64,000 nt of DNA from Streptomyces laurentii (GCA_002355495.1 AP017424.1:3472001-3536000), one strand, 5' to 3'; shown: positions 27,623 to 35,995, counted from the stretch's first letter. Program-made: numbers and translations. Notes: generated by a model from the letters alone, not told the origin.

Positions 27623-27991
27623 ATGGGTATCGAGGAGTACGGCGGCGGCCAGACGTCCCAGTCGGACGTGCTGGTGGTGACGACCAACGACGTGCCGGGG
27701 TACGAGGTCAAGCAGGTCATCGGCGAGGTGTTCGGCCTGACCGTGCGCTCGCGGCACATCGGCAGCCAGATAGGCGCCGGGCTGAAGTCGCTGGTCGGCG
27801 GCGAGCTGAAGGGTCTGACGAAGACCCTGGTGGAGACCCGCAACCAGGCGATGGAGCGGCTGATCGAGCAGGCGCGGGCGCGCGGCGCGAACGCGGTGCT
27901 GATGTTCCGCTTCGACGTCACCGAGGCCGCCGACGTGGGCACGGAGGTATGCGCCTACGGGACGGCCGTGGTGATCGCGCCGCGCGTCTGA
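27623..27991 (+). CDS. UPF0145/YbjQ-family protein
   Basis: A 122-residue soluble protein of the YbjQ (PF01906) family. Family blocks are VTTNDVPGYEVKQVIGEVFG, TKTLVETRNQAMERLIEQA, and GANAVLMFRFDVTE. Proteins of this group are often labelled heavy-metal-binding, but there is no Cys/His cluster here that would support that. Oligomeric beta-alpha fold. AGGAGGT (27608-27614) eight bases upstream fixes the ATG. It stands alone between a palindrome-containing leader and the convergent tipA gene. Confidence 0.87.
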   Translation: MGIEEYGGGQTSQSDVLVVTTNDVPGYEVKQVIGEVFGLTVRSRHIGSQIGAGLKSLVGGELKGLTKTLVETRNQAMERLIEQARARGANAVLMFRFDVTEAADVGTEVCAYGTAVVIAPRV

Positions 27992-28002
27992 TCTTCCGGT
28001 TC

Positions 28003-28034
28003 GCCTGATCCTTTCGGAACGGGAAGGGTCAGGC
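28003..28034. terminator. Hairpin between UPF0145 gene and tipA
   Basis: GCCTGATCCTTTC (28003-28015) pairs with GGAAGGGTCAGGC (28022-28034), with two G-U pairs and a short loop. It overlaps the tipA stop codon. Confidence 0.65.
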
Positions 28035-28790
28035 GGCCAGGCGCCGGGCGTTCGCGTGGATGGCGGCGCGCAGGTGTTCCGCCAGCCCGTCGTGGATCGA
28101 GTCGTAGAAGGCCCGGTAGTTCTCGTCGGAGACATAACTCTCGGCGAGGTGCCGGTGGACGGTCGGATGGCAGTCGAAGAACCAGGTGGTGATGTGGGCG
28201 CGGTGGGCCTCGGCGAGATCCATCGCGGCCGCTGAGCCGGGCAGCTCGCCGGCGTCCATGAGAGCGGCGTAGGCGGTGCCCCACGCGTCGATCTCGTTCT
28301 TCATGCGCTGCCAGTCGTCCTTGGTGTAGTCGGCGACGCGTTCCCGAGTACGCGCGTAGGTGTCGGTGTCGCCCCAGCGGCGGGCCGACTCCTCCGCGTA
28401 CCGCTCGGGGTCCTTGTGGCCGAAGACCTCGAACTTCTCCTCGGGCGTGAGATTGATGCCCATGCTTCTCGCCTCCATGGCGTGTGCGACGGCCGCCGCC
28501 ATGCGCTGGAGTTCCCCGATGCGAGCCGTGAGCAGCCGGTGCTGCCGTCGCAGGTGGGCGCGCGGGTCGGCGCCGGGGTCGTCCAGGAGGACGGCGACCT
28601 CGTCGAGGGGGAAGCCCAGCTCCCGGTAGAACAGGATCTGCTGGAGCCGGTCGAGGTCGGCGTCGTCGTAGCGGCGGTGGCCCGCCGTGCTGCGGCCGCT
28701 CGGCGAGAGCAGTCCGATGGTGTCGTAGTGGTGCAGGGTGCGCACCGTGATCCCGGCGAATCCGGCGACCTGTCCGATCGCGTACTCCAT
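28029..28790 (-). CDS. tipA: TipA-type MerR-family regulator (TipAL, with internal TipAS start)
   Basis: A 253-residue protein, the same length as TipAL of S. lividans. The MerR domain covers 1-75 (YAIGQVAGFAGITVRTLHHY). A coiled-coil dimerisation helix follows (80-108), then the TipAS ligand-binding domain (GINLTPEEKFEVFG onward). In S. lividans the protein is also made as TipAS from an internal start at Met110. Here Met110 is present with GGAGG eight bases before its ATG (28463), so a 144-residue short form (28029-28463) is likely too. Thiostrepton reacts with Cys214 of TipAL; by spacing this position is His214 here, while Cys207 (FFDCHP) is kept. So thiopeptide binding may be non-covalent or the ligands may differ. 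It is divergent from the chloride carrier gene. Confidence 0.93.
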   Translation of the reverse strand: MEYAIGQVAGFAGITVRTLHHYDTIGLLSPSGRSTAGHRRYDDADLDRLQQILFYRELGFPLDEVAVLLDDPGADPRAHLRRQHRLLTARIGELQRMAAAVAHAMEARSMGINLTPEEKFEVFGHKDPERYAEESARRWGDTDTYARTRERVADYTKDDWQRMKNEIDAWGTAYAALMDAGELPGSAAAMDLAEAHRAHITTWFFDCHPTVHRHLAESYVSDENYRAFYDSIHDGLAEHLRAAIHANARRLAA

Positions 28791-28848
28791 CGGCTCCTCT
28801 CCCTTTCCTTTCCGTATCCGCTCGGCTTCCCCGTGCTGGTCGCGTCCC

Positions 28849-28879
28849 ACTCTGGCTCCTGACGCGACGTGAGGTGCAA
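28849..28879 (-). promoter_or_regulatory. tipA promoter with MerR-type 19-bp spacer and operator
   Basis: On the minus strand, -35 TTGCAC (28874-28879) and -10 CAGAGT (28849-28854) are separated by 19 bases, the lengthened spacing used by MerR activators. Inside lies the partly symmetrical CCTCACGTCGCGTCAGG (28858-28874). It matches my recollection of the PtipA sequence closely, but the right half differs at two positions from a perfect palindrome. Confidence 0.85.
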
Positions 28880-28894
28880 GCCCCGGATCTCGGG

Positions 28895-28923
28895 ATGTCA
28901 TGCCGCTTTTGCCCCCTTATGGT
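28895..28923 (+). promoter_or_regulatory. Promoter of the chloride-carrier gene
   Basis: A possible -35 ATGTCA (28895-28900), a 17-base spacer and -10 TATGGT (28918-28923) end six bases before the GTG at 28930, giving a leaderless transcript. It is back-to-back with the tipA promoter. Confidence 0.55.
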
Positions 28924-28929
28924 GGGCCC

Positions 28930-30246
28930 GTGGCCGTCGAAGCACCCGCTCCCACTCCCGTCCCCGGGACGCCTCTCAAGACGCTGCTGCCGCAGATCCT
29001 GCCCGCACTCGTGGTCGGGGTGGGCTCGGGGCTGCTGTTCCTGGGGATCAGCGGGCTGGCCGAGCAGCTGCAGCACGTGCTGTGGTCCACCGTCCCGGAC
29101 GCGCTGGGGATCGGCCGCTACTCGGCGCTGTGGATGATCACCATGCTCACGGCGACCGGGATCGCGGTGGGTCTGGTCGTCTGGAAGGTGTACGGGCACG
29201 CCGGCCCCGATCCGGCGACCTCCGGGCTCGGCGGGCCGCCACTCGCCGCCGGGGTGGTGCCGGGCCTGCTGCTCGCCAGCACCCTGTCGCTGGCCGGCGG
29301 CGTCAGCCTCGGCCCGGAGAACCCGACGATCGCCGCGGCCATCGCCCTCGCGTACTGGCTCGGCCGGATGGTGACCCGGCCGGGCCGGCCGGCGCCGCCG
29401 GGCGAGGCGTGGGTGGCGCTGGCGACCGCGGGGACCTTCGGCGCCCTGTTCGGTACGCCGGTGGCCGCCGCGCTCGTCCTGTCCGAGGCGCTCGCGGTGA
29501 AGCCGCCGGCGCCCGGGCACCATCCGGCGGCCGGCGGTTCGCTGTGGGACCGGCTGTTCGCGCCGCTGGTGGCGGCCGGGGCCGGCTCGCTGACCACCCA
29601 GCTGGTCTCGCACCCCAGCTTCGACATGGGGCTGCCGCCGCTCGACTCCCCCGGCTTCGGGGATCTGCTCACCGCCCTCGTCGTCGCCCCGCTCGCCGCG
29701 CTCTTCGGTCTGCTCGCCTGCTACGTCTTCCCCGCCCTCCACCGGGCTTTCGGCCGGCTGCGGCACCCGATGCTGATGCTGCCGCTCGGCGGGCTCGTCC
29801 TCGGCCTGCTGGGGGTGCTCGGCGGGCATCTGACGCTCTTCAAGGGCCTCGCCGAGACCCGGGAGCTGGTCGCCTCCGCCGATTCCTACGGCGCGGGCGA
29901 GCTGCTGCGCCTGTCCGTGGTGAAGGCGGTCGCGCTGCTGGTCGCCGCGGCCTCGGGTTTCCGCGGCGGCCGGGTCTTCCCGGTGGTCTTCGTCGGCGCC
30001 GCGTTCGGGCTGCTCGCCCCGGCGCTGGTGCCCGGGGTCCATCCGGCGGTGGCGGTCTCCTCCGCCGTCCTCGGCGTGGTGCTCGCCACCACCCGGCAGG
30101 GGTGGGTGAGCCTCTTCGTCGCCGCGGCCGTCGCCGCCTCCCCGGCGATCCTGGCGCTGCTCTGCCTCGCCTCCCTGCCCGCCTGGCTCGTCGTCACCGG
30201 CCGTCCCCTCCTGGAACTCGACGAGGACGGCCACGCCCTGCACTGA
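28930..30246 (+). CDS. ClC-family chloride channel/antiporter
   Basis: A 438-residue integral membrane protein with ten or more hydrophobic segments. The ClC signatures are degenerate but visible: GGVSLGPENP (GxEGP-type loop, about residues 122-131), GTPVAAALVLSE, and FRGGRVFPVVFVGAAFG (GxFxP-type). The Glu in GPEN corresponds to the gating glutamate of ClC carriers. Related ClC antiporters of E. coli act as electrical shunts during acid stress. The glutamate decarboxylase gene follows by 109 bases in the same direction, supporting that role. I use GTG 28930 because TATGGT stands six bases before it; ATG 28900 would extend by 10 residues. Confidence 0.85.
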   Translation: MAVEAPAPTPVPGTPLKTLLPQILPALVVGVGSGLLFLGISGLAEQLQHVLWSTVPDALGIGRYSALWMITMLTATGIAVGLVVWKVYGHAGPDPATSGLGGPPLAAGVVPGLLLASTLSLAGGVSLGPENPTIAAAIALAYWLGRMVTRPGRPAPPGEAWVALATAGTFGALFGTPVAAALVLSEALAVKPPAPGHHPAAGGSLWDRLFAPLVAAGAGSLTTQLVSHPSFDMGLPPLDSPGFGDLLTALVVAPLAALFGLLACYVFPALHRAFGRLRHPMLMLPLGGLVLGLLGVLGGHLTLFKGLAETRELVASADSYGAGELLRLSVVKAVALLVAAASGFRGGRVFPVVFVGAAFGLLAPALVPGVHPAVAVSSAVLGVVLATTRQGWVSLFVAAAVAASPAILALLCLASLPAWLVVTGRPLLELDEDGHALH

Positions 30247-30295
30247 GCCCGCACCCCCGTACCCCCGCGTCCCCCGTATCCCCAGGTCCACCCGT

Positions 30296-30329
30296 ACACC
30301 GCACACCGCACACCGCACACCGCACACCC
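30296..30329. repeat. 7-bp tandem repeat
   Basis: Almost five copies of ACACCGC stand in the leader between the chloride carrier and the decarboxylase gene, just before its ribosome site. Copy number may vary between strains. Confidence 0.85.
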
Positions 30330-30355
30330 GCATCCCGTACCGGAAGGAGTCCACC

Positions 30356-31774
30356 GTGGCGCTGCACAAGGGCCCCCAGGAGGAGCCGGAGGCCGAGCTG
30401 TTCCGCCGGCTCTCCCTCAACCCGTTCTACGGCGAGGCCAATCCCGTCGGCGGCATGACCGAGGCCCCGCCCCGCCACCGGCTGCCCGACGGGCCGCTGC
30501 CGCCGATGAGCGCCTACCAGCTGGTCCGCGACGAGCTGATGCTCGACGGCAATTCACGCCTCAACCTGGCCACCTTCGTCACCACCTGGATGGAGCCGCA
30601 GGCCGGGGTGCTGATGAACGACTGCCGCGACAAGAACATGATCGACAAGGACGAGTACCCGCGCACCGCCGAACTGGAGCGCCGCTGCGTCGCCATGCTC
30701 GCCCAGCTGTGGAACGCACCCGACCCGTCGGCCGCCGTCGGCTGCTCCACCACCGGTTCGTCCGAGGCGTGCATGCTCGCCGGCATGGCGCTCAAGCGGC
30801 GCTGGACGAAGCGCAACGCCGACCGCTACCCCGGCGCCCGCCCCAACCTGGTCATGGGCGTCAACGTGCAGGTCTGCTGGGAGAAGTTCTGCAATTTCTG
30901 GGAGGTCGAGCCCCGGCTCGTCCCCATGGAGGGCGACCGCTTCCACCTCGACGCCGAGTCCGCCGCCGCGCTCTGCGACGAGAACACCATCGGTGTCGTC
31001 GCCGTCCTCGGCTCCACCTTCGACGGTTCCTACGAGCCCGTCGCCGACATCTGCGCCGCGCTCGACGCCCTCCAGGAACGGACCGGCCTCGACATCCCCG
31101 TGCACGTCGACGGCGCGTCCGGCGCCATGATCGCGCCGTTCGTCGACGAGGACCTGGAGTGGGACTTCCGGCAGCCCCGGGTGTCGTCGATCAACACCTC
31201 CGGGCACAAGTACGGGCTCGTCTACCCGGGGGTCGGCTGGGCGTTGTGGCGCACGCCCGACGAGCTGCCCGAGGAGCTGGTGTTCCGGGTCAACTACCTG
31301 GGCGGCGAAATGCCGACCTTCGCGCTCAACTTCTCCCGGCCCGGCGCGCAGGTCGTCGCGCAGTACTACACGTTCCTGCGGCTGGGCCGCAGCGGCTACC
31401 AGGCGGTCCAGCAGACCGCCCGCGACATCGCCCGCGGACTCGCCGAACGGATCGACGCCCTGGGCGACTTCCGGCTCCTCACCCGGGGCGACCAGCTGCC
31501 GGTGTTCGCCTTCACCACCGGCCCGGACGTCACCGCGTACGACGTCTTCGACGTGTCGCGGCGGCTGCGCGAGAGCGGCTGGCTGGTCCCCGCGTACACC
31601 TTCCCCGCGAACCGGCAGGACCTGTCCGTGCTGCGCGTGGTCTGCCGCAACGGCTTCTCCGCCGACCTGGCCGAGCTGTTCCTGGAGGACCTGCGACGGC
31701 TGCTGCCCGAACTGCGGCGCCAGCCCCGCCCGTTCACCCACGACAAGGCGGCCGCGACCTCCTTCCACCACTGA
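30356..31774 (+). CDS. gadB: Glutamate decarboxylase
   Basis: A 472-residue PLP-dependent group II decarboxylase making GABA and CO2 from glutamate, consuming a cytoplasmic proton. PLP is held by Lys285 in SINTSGHKYG, with PVHVDGASGA supplying the Asp that binds the pyridine nitrogen and GCSTTGSSEACMLAG the phosphate site. Length and N-terminus (NPFYGEANPVGG) are standard for GadA/B. AAGGAG fixes the GTG start. No glutamate/GABA antiporter (GadC) gene is near, so export of GABA must rely on a distant gene. Pairing with a ClC carrier suggests acid resistance. Confidence 0.96.
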   Translation: MALHKGPQEEPEAELFRRLSLNPFYGEANPVGGMTEAPPRHRLPDGPLPPMSAYQLVRDELMLDGNSRLNLATFVTTWMEPQAGVLMNDCRDKNMIDKDEYPRTAELERRCVAMLAQLWNAPDPSAAVGCSTTGSSEACMLAGMALKRRWTKRNADRYPGARPNLVMGVNVQVCWEKFCNFWEVEPRLVPMEGDRFHLDAESAAALCDENTIGVVAVLGSTFDGSYEPVADICAALDALQERTGLDIPVHVDGASGAMIAPFVDEDLEWDFRQPRVSSINTSGHKYGLVYPGVGWALWRTPDELPEELVFRVNYLGGEMPTFALNFSRPGAQVVAQYYTFLRLGRSGYQAVQQTARDIARGLAERIDALGDFRLLTRGDQLPVFAFTTGPDVTAYDVFDVSRRLRESGWLVPAYTFPANRQDLSVLRVVCRNGFSADLAELFLEDLRRLLPELRRQPRPFTHDKAAATSFHH

Positions 31775-31823
31775 GGCCCGCGGGCCTGCGGCATCGATGA
31801 GGCCCGCGGGCCCGGAGCATCGC
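31772..31823. repeat. 26-bp tandem duplication with 12-bp palindromes
   Basis: Two imperfect 26-base units each begin TGAGGCCCGCGGGCC; the first includes the gadB stop. Each holds the palindrome GGCCCGCGGGCC (31775-31786 and 31801-31812). Located between convergent genes, it may work as a terminator. Confidence 0.75.
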
Positions 31824-31860
31824 CGAGGCACCGGCTCACGGCAGGCGCCGGCGCGCGGCC

Positions 31861-32478
31861 TCAGCGCGCGTACGGGTTCTCCCGCCCGTCGGTCAGGACG
31901 CCGACGAAGGGCTCCCCGCCCTCCCCCGCGAAGGTGTACGCGCCCGCCTCGATCCGCTCGATCAGCCCGGCCGTCCACGCCCGGCCGGCGTCGGCGGCGT
32001 GTGTCCAGAAGTGCATGATCTCGCCGATGTGGCCGAGCTGTCCGGGCCCGTCCTCCGGCGTGTAGTACGTGGTGACCTCCGCGCGCCACGCGTCCAGGCC
32101 GCGCAGCCGGGCCCGCAGCAGTTCCGTCACCTCGGCGCGCGGCAGGTCCACCATGAAGCCGATGCCGGCCGACAGGACGTCCGTGGCCTGGTCGTACGTG
32201 GCGAGGGCGGCGCGCAGCAGGCGCAGGTACTCCGCGCGGCCCGCGTCCGTGATCTCGTACTCGACGCGCGGCGGCCCGCCGACCGTGCTCGGCGCGCTCT
32301 CGTCGGCCCGCAGCAGTCCCTGCTTCGCCATGTGCTTGAGCGCGTGGTAGATCGAGCCGGGCTTGGCGTGGGACCACTCGTGCGCGCCCCAGTACTCCAG
32401 GTCGTTGCGGACCTGGTAGCCATGGGCGCGGCCGTGCTGCTTGACCGCGCCCAGGACGAGAAGACGGATGGCTGACAT
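31861..32478 (-). CDS. PadR-family transcriptional regulator
   Basis: A 205-residue regulator. The winged helix spans about 1-85 with LLVLGAVKQHGRAHGYQVRN, SHAKPGSIYHALKHMAKQGL (recognition helix) and VEYEITDAGRAEYLRLL. The C-terminal part (DLPRAEVTELLRARLRGLDA) is the PadR helical dimerisation domain. PadR proteins usually repress a neighbouring stress or transport gene; the target is not obvious, since the adjacent gadB is convergent. The start follows TAGACT by six bases (leaderless type). A MITE-like element begins 35 bases upstream. Confidence 0.9.
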   Translation of the reverse strand: MSAIRLLVLGAVKQHGRAHGYQVRNDLEYWGAHEWSHAKPGSIYHALKHMAKQGLLRADESAPSTVGGPPRVEYEITDAGRAEYLRLLRAALATYDQATDVLSAGIGFMVDLPRAEVTELLRARLRGLDAWRAEVTTYYTPEDGPGQLGHIGEIMHFWTHAADAGRAWTAGLIERIEAGAYTFAGEGGEPFVGVLTDGRENPYAR

Positions 32479-32512
32479 GCCCCGAGTCTAGTGAGGCACT
32501 GATCAACCTTGA

Positions 32513-32711
32513 CTAGGGCCTTTCTTTTGGATCAGGCTGGATCAGGGAGCGGGGTCCGGTGCGTGTGATCGCAAGGCGGAGGAGGGAGACAACGCGGTGG
32601 GGGTACCTCCCGTGCCCGAAGGGCTACGGGGGAGTTGGCGACCGACGACAACGCGGCGAGCGCGCGCACCGGGGCACGCGACCCCAGCAAGATCCAAAAG
32701 AAGGGTCCTAG
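32513..32711. mobile_element. MITE-like element, 199 bp with 21-bp terminal inverted repeats
   Basis: The ends CTAGGGCCTTTCTTTTGGAT (left arm 32513-32533) and the complement of 32691-32711 agree at 19 of 21 positions; each end begins with CTAG, which may be part of the repeat or a target duplication. The inside has no gene but a strong hairpin around CCCGTGCCCGAAGGGCTACG. Size and structure fit a non-autonomous miniature element. It fills almost the whole space between padR and the DinB-like gene. No transposase is present in the window. Confidence 0.7.
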
Positions 32712-32728
32712 GGCTTACGTGAGCGAGA

Positions 32729-33301
32729 TCAGGCCGACGGCTTCCGCTCCTCGGCCGCGGCCTCCGCCGCCTGCTCCAGTCCGATCAGGTCGTAGGAGGT
32801 CTTGCCGTCGAGGCTCTCCCGGATGATGTCGGCGTGCCCGGCGTGCTGGGCCGTCTCGTGGATCAGGTGGAGCAGCATCCAGCGGATCGAGACTCCCGCG
32901 CCCTTGGGGAACCAGGGCCGGTCGGGCAGCGGGAAGGTGTCGTCCAGGCTGGGCACGCCGCGGACGAACTCCGTCAGTTCCTTGGTGGCGTTCTCCCACT
33001 GGGCGACCATCTGCGGGACGGTCTCGTCGCCCACCAGCCGGAAGCTCTCGTGCCAGTTGCTCTCGTCCCGCCGGGTCTCGCTCGGCCGCTGCTGGGCCAT
33101 CCGCAGCCAGTTCGTCTCGGCCTCGGCGAGATGCTTGATCAGGCCGGAGACGCTCAGGTCACTGGCGGTCGGGCGGGCCGCAGCCTGCTCCTCGGTGAGG
33201 CCGAGGGCCGCCCGGACGACCGCGGCGCGCTGGGCTTCCAGGTAGTTGAGGAGAGTGCCGCGCTCGTCGCCGGGCAGGTCCGTGGGAAGTGTCGTGCTCA
33301 T
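32729..33301 (-). CDS. DinB-family protein (DUF664)
   Basis: A 190-residue four-helix-bundle protein of the DinB/YfiT superfamily. Candidate metal-binding histidines are in LIKHLAEAETNW and in LIHETAQHAGHADIIRE, the usual three-His pattern. Members include thiol-dependent transferases (for example mycothiol- or bacillithiol-dependent) and many of unknown role. ATG 33301 follows GAGGA. It lies 192 bases downstream of the aldehyde dehydrogenase gene on the same strand, separated by a GACGGG-rich spacer. Confidence 0.87.
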   Translation of the reverse strand: MSTTLPTDLPGDERGTLLNYLEAQRAAVVRAALGLTEEQAAARPTASDLSVSGLIKHLAEAETNWLRMAQQRPSETRRDESNWHESFRLVGDETVPQMVAQWENATKELTEFVRGVPSLDDTFPLPDRPWFPKGAGVSIRWMLLHLIHETAQHAGHADIIRESLDGKTSYDLIGLEQAAEAAAEERKPSA

Positions 33302-33493
33302 GGTCCGCCGTCCTCTTTCGCAAGGGAACTCGTCAGCTCTGTCAGCTCTTCCGACACCGACCACGTTACGGACCGACGAGGACAGGAAGGGTCCTCATGG
33401 GGAAAGTCGGCCACGAACGGGACCGCGGAACGGGAACGCGCGACGGGGACGGGACGGGACAGGACGGGGACGGGAGCACGCGGAACGGGCGGG

Positions 33494-34966
33494 CTAGAAC
33501 GGGAAGGTCGTCCGGCCGTACTGGATCGAGATCCACTTCCGGGTGGTGAACGCCTCGATCATCGCGTCGCCGTTCAGCCGGCCCACGCCCGAGTGCTTCT
33601 CGCCGCCGAACGGCACGATCGGCTCGTCGTGCACGGTGCCGTCGTTGATGTGGATCATGCCGGTGTGGATGCGCTGGGCGACCCGTACCCCGCGGTCGAC
33701 GTCGCCGGCGTGTACGGCGCCGCTGAGCCCGTACGGGGTGTCGTTGGCGATCCGTACGGCGTCGTCCTCGCCGTCGAACGGCACGATCAGGGCCACCGGT
33801 CCGAAGACCTCCTGGCCGAGGACGGGCGCGTCGGCGGGGATGCCGGTCAGCACGGTCGGGGAGACCAGGCTGCCCTCCGCGGTGCCGCGCAGCAGCACGG
33901 TCGCGCCGCCCGCCACGGCCTGGTCGACGACCGCCTCGACCGCCTGCGCCTGCTGGGGGCTGATGAGCGGGCCGATGTGGGTGGCGGGGTCGGCCGGGTC
34001 GCCGACCCGCAGGGTGCGGACCTTGGCGAGGAACTTCTCGGTGAACTCCGCCTCCACGGACCGGTCCACCAGGACCCGGTTGGCGGCCATGCAGACCTGC
34101 CCCTGGTCCACGAAGCGGCTGAAGACGGCCGCGTCCACCGCGTAGTCGAGGTCGGCGTCGTCGAGGACGATCAGGGCGCTGTTGCCGCCGAGTTCGAGCA
34201 CGGTCTGCTTGAGATGGCCCGCGCAGACCGCGGCGACGTGCTTGCCGGTGCGGTCGGAGCCGGTGAAGGAGACGACCTTCGGGACCGGGTGGGTGAGGAG
34301 CGCGTCGCCGATCTCGGCGATGTCGGTGACGACGACGTTGAGCAGTCCGGCCGGCAGGCCCGCGTCCTCAAGGAGCTTCGCGACGAGGGTGCCGCCGCAG
34401 ACCGGGGTGTTCTGGTGCGGCTTGAGCACGACGGCGTTGCCGAGGGCGAGGGCCGGGGCCACCGACTTGAGGGAGAGGAAGAACGGGAAGTTGAACGGGG
34501 AGATGACGCCGACGACGCCGACCGGCACGCGGTAGACCCGGTTCTCCTTGCCGTCCACGGGCGAGGGCAGGATCCGGCCCTCGGGGCGCAGCGCCAGCTG
34601 GACCGACTCGCGCAGGAACTCCTTGGCGAGGTGCAGTTCGAAGGCGGCCTTCAGCCGGGTGCCGCCGAGTTCGGCGACGATCATGTCGGTGATCTCCGCC
34701 TCGCGTTCCTCGACGAGGCGCAGCGCGCGCTCGAAGACGAGCCGGCGGGTGTACGGGTTGGTCGCGGCCCAGTCGGCCTGGGCGCGCTCGGCGGCCCGGT
34801 AGGCGAGGTCGACCTCGCCGGCCGTGGCCACGGTGATGGCGGCGAGCTTCTCCCCGGTGTACGGGTTGAAGTCGATGATGTCCCAGGACCCGCTGCCGGG
34901 CTTCCACTCGCCGTCGATGTACTGGTGTGAGAGTTCCGCGAAGTGGGAGGACATCGACGTCGTCAT
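33494..34966 (-). CDS. Aldehyde dehydrogenase, benzaldehyde/vanillin type
   Basis: A 490-residue NAD(P)-dependent aldehyde dehydrogenase oxidising aldehydes to acids. The general-base Glu is in LELGGNSALI and the catalytic Cys in DQGQVCMAANR; FTGSDRTGKHVAA binds the cofactor, and PFGGEKHSGVGR is the C-terminal signature. Similarity of the N-terminus (YIDGEWKPGSGSWDIID) and of ISPFNFPFFLSLKSVAPALA suggests an aromatic-aldehyde enzyme, but specificity is inferred. AAGGAG ten bases before ATG 34966. Single gene. Confidence 0.92.
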   Translation of the reverse strand: MTTSMSSHFAELSHQYIDGEWKPGSGSWDIIDFNPYTGEKLAAITVATAGEVDLAYRAAERAQADWAATNPYTRRLVFERALRLVEEREAEITDMIVAELGGTRLKAAFELHLAKEFLRESVQLALRPEGRILPSPVDGKENRVYRVPVGVVGVISPFNFPFFLSLKSVAPALALGNAVVLKPHQNTPVCGGTLVAKLLEDAGLPAGLLNVVVTDIAEIGDALLTHPVPKVVSFTGSDRTGKHVAAVCAGHLKQTVLELGGNSALIVLDDADLDYAVDAAVFSRFVDQGQVCMAANRVLVDRSVEAEFTEKFLAKVRTLRVGDPADPATHIGPLISPQQAQAVEAVVDQAVAGGATVLLRGTAEGSLVSPTVLTGIPADAPVLGQEVFGPVALIVPFDGEDDAVRIANDTPYGLSGAVHAGDVDRGVRVAQRIHTGMIHINDGTVHDEPIVPFGGEKHSGVGRLNGDAMIEAFTTRKWISIQYGRTTFPF

Positions 34967-35116
34967 GGGAACGAGACTCCTTACCCGCCCGCGGTGACGG
35001 ACGACGGCGATCGGCGACGGACGGCCGTTCCACCCGTCAGGGCGTCACCACTGTCGTCACGCTCAGCTTCTCTCAGCTGCTCTCAGGTCCTGAGATGCCG
35101 TCATCGTACTGATGTA

Positions 35117-35995
35117 TCAGGTGAGTTGAAGGAGTCCTCGGAGAAGATCGCGGCTTTCCGCGGGATCCGGGCTGTCCTGCTGCAGCCGTTCCATCACGCG
35201 TGCGTACTGCGCGACCTCCTCGCGTTTGTCGAGGTAGAGGGCGCTGGTGAGCTGCTCCAGGTAGACGACGTCGGAGAGATCGGACTCGGGGAACCGGAGC
35301 ATCGTGAACGCGCCGCTCTCGCCCGCGTGGCCGCCGAAGCTGAACGGCATGACCTGGAGGGTGACGTTCGGGTGCTCGGAGATCTCGATGAGGTGCCTCA
35401 ACTGGCCCTGCATGACGGCCCGGTCGCCGTACGGCCGGCGCAGCGCGGCCTCGTCGAGGACGGCGTGCAGATGCGGGGCGTTCTCGGAGAAGAGGATCTT
35501 CTGGCGCTCCAGGCGGAGCGCGACCCTGCGGTCGACCTCGGCCCGCGGGGCGTCCGGGATGCCGCGCGCGACGACGGCGTGGGCGTAGTCCTCGGCCTGC
35601 AACAGACCGTGCACGAACTGGACTTCGTAGATACGGATGAGGGAGGCGGACCCTTCCAGGCCCACGTACGTCTGGAACCAGCCGGGCAGGACGTCGCCGA
35701 AGCTGTGCCACCAGCCCGCCACGTTGGCCTCGCGGGCGAGCCCGAGGAGCGCGCCGCGCTCGGACTCGTCGTTGACCCCGTAGAGCGTCAGAAGGTCCTC
35801 GACGTCCCTGGCCTTGAAGCTCACCCTTCCCAACTCCATACGACTGATCTTGGATTCGGACGCGCGGATGGAATATCCGGCGGCCTCCCGGGTGATGCCA
35901 CGCGATTCGCGCAGTCGCCTCAGCTGCGAGCCCAGCAGGATGCGGCGCACCACACTCCCGCTCGCCCCGCTCGATTCGCCTGCCGTCACGGTCAC
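35117..35995 (-). CDS. Helix-turn-helix regulator with DUF5753 domain (Scr1/XRE family)
   Basis: A 292-residue regulator. The XRE helix-turn-helix lies at about 22-75 (LRRLRESRGITREAAGYSIR, SKISRMELGR). The DUF5753 domain follows (YEVQFVHGLLQAEDYA, RRVALRLERQKIL, NVTLQVMPFSFGGHAGESG, VVYLEQLTSALYL). This family is expanded in Streptomyces and usually travels with DUF397 and an ATP-binding protein, both of which are here (36328 and 37123). GTG start with GGGAGG nine bases upstream. It diverges from the ATP-binding protein gene across a 332-base region rich in repeats. Confidence 0.92.
   Translation of the reverse strand: MTVTAGESSGASGSVVRRILLGSQLRRLRESRGITREAAGYSIRASESKISRMELGRVSFKARDVEDLLTLYGVNDESERGALLGLAREANVAGWWHSFGDVLPGWFQTYVGLEGSASLIRIYEVQFVHGLLQAEDYAHAVVARGIPDAPRAEVDRRVALRLERQKILFSENAPHLHAVLDEAALRRPYGDRAVMQGQLRHLIEISEHPNVTLQVMPFSFGGHAGESGAFTMLRFPESDLSDVVYLEQLTSALYLDKREEVAQYARVMERLQQDSPDPAESRDLLRGLLQLT

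Noticed and set aside
30296..30329. Possible CRISPR-like or iteron array (also 49263, 53981)
   Set aside because: Units are only 7 bases without spacers; simple slippage repeats.
33417..33502. Small gene in the GACGGG-rich spacer before the aldehyde dehydrogenase end
   Set aside because: Only an Asp/Gly/Thr-rich low-complexity frame with no start signal; treated as a simple repeat-like spacer.
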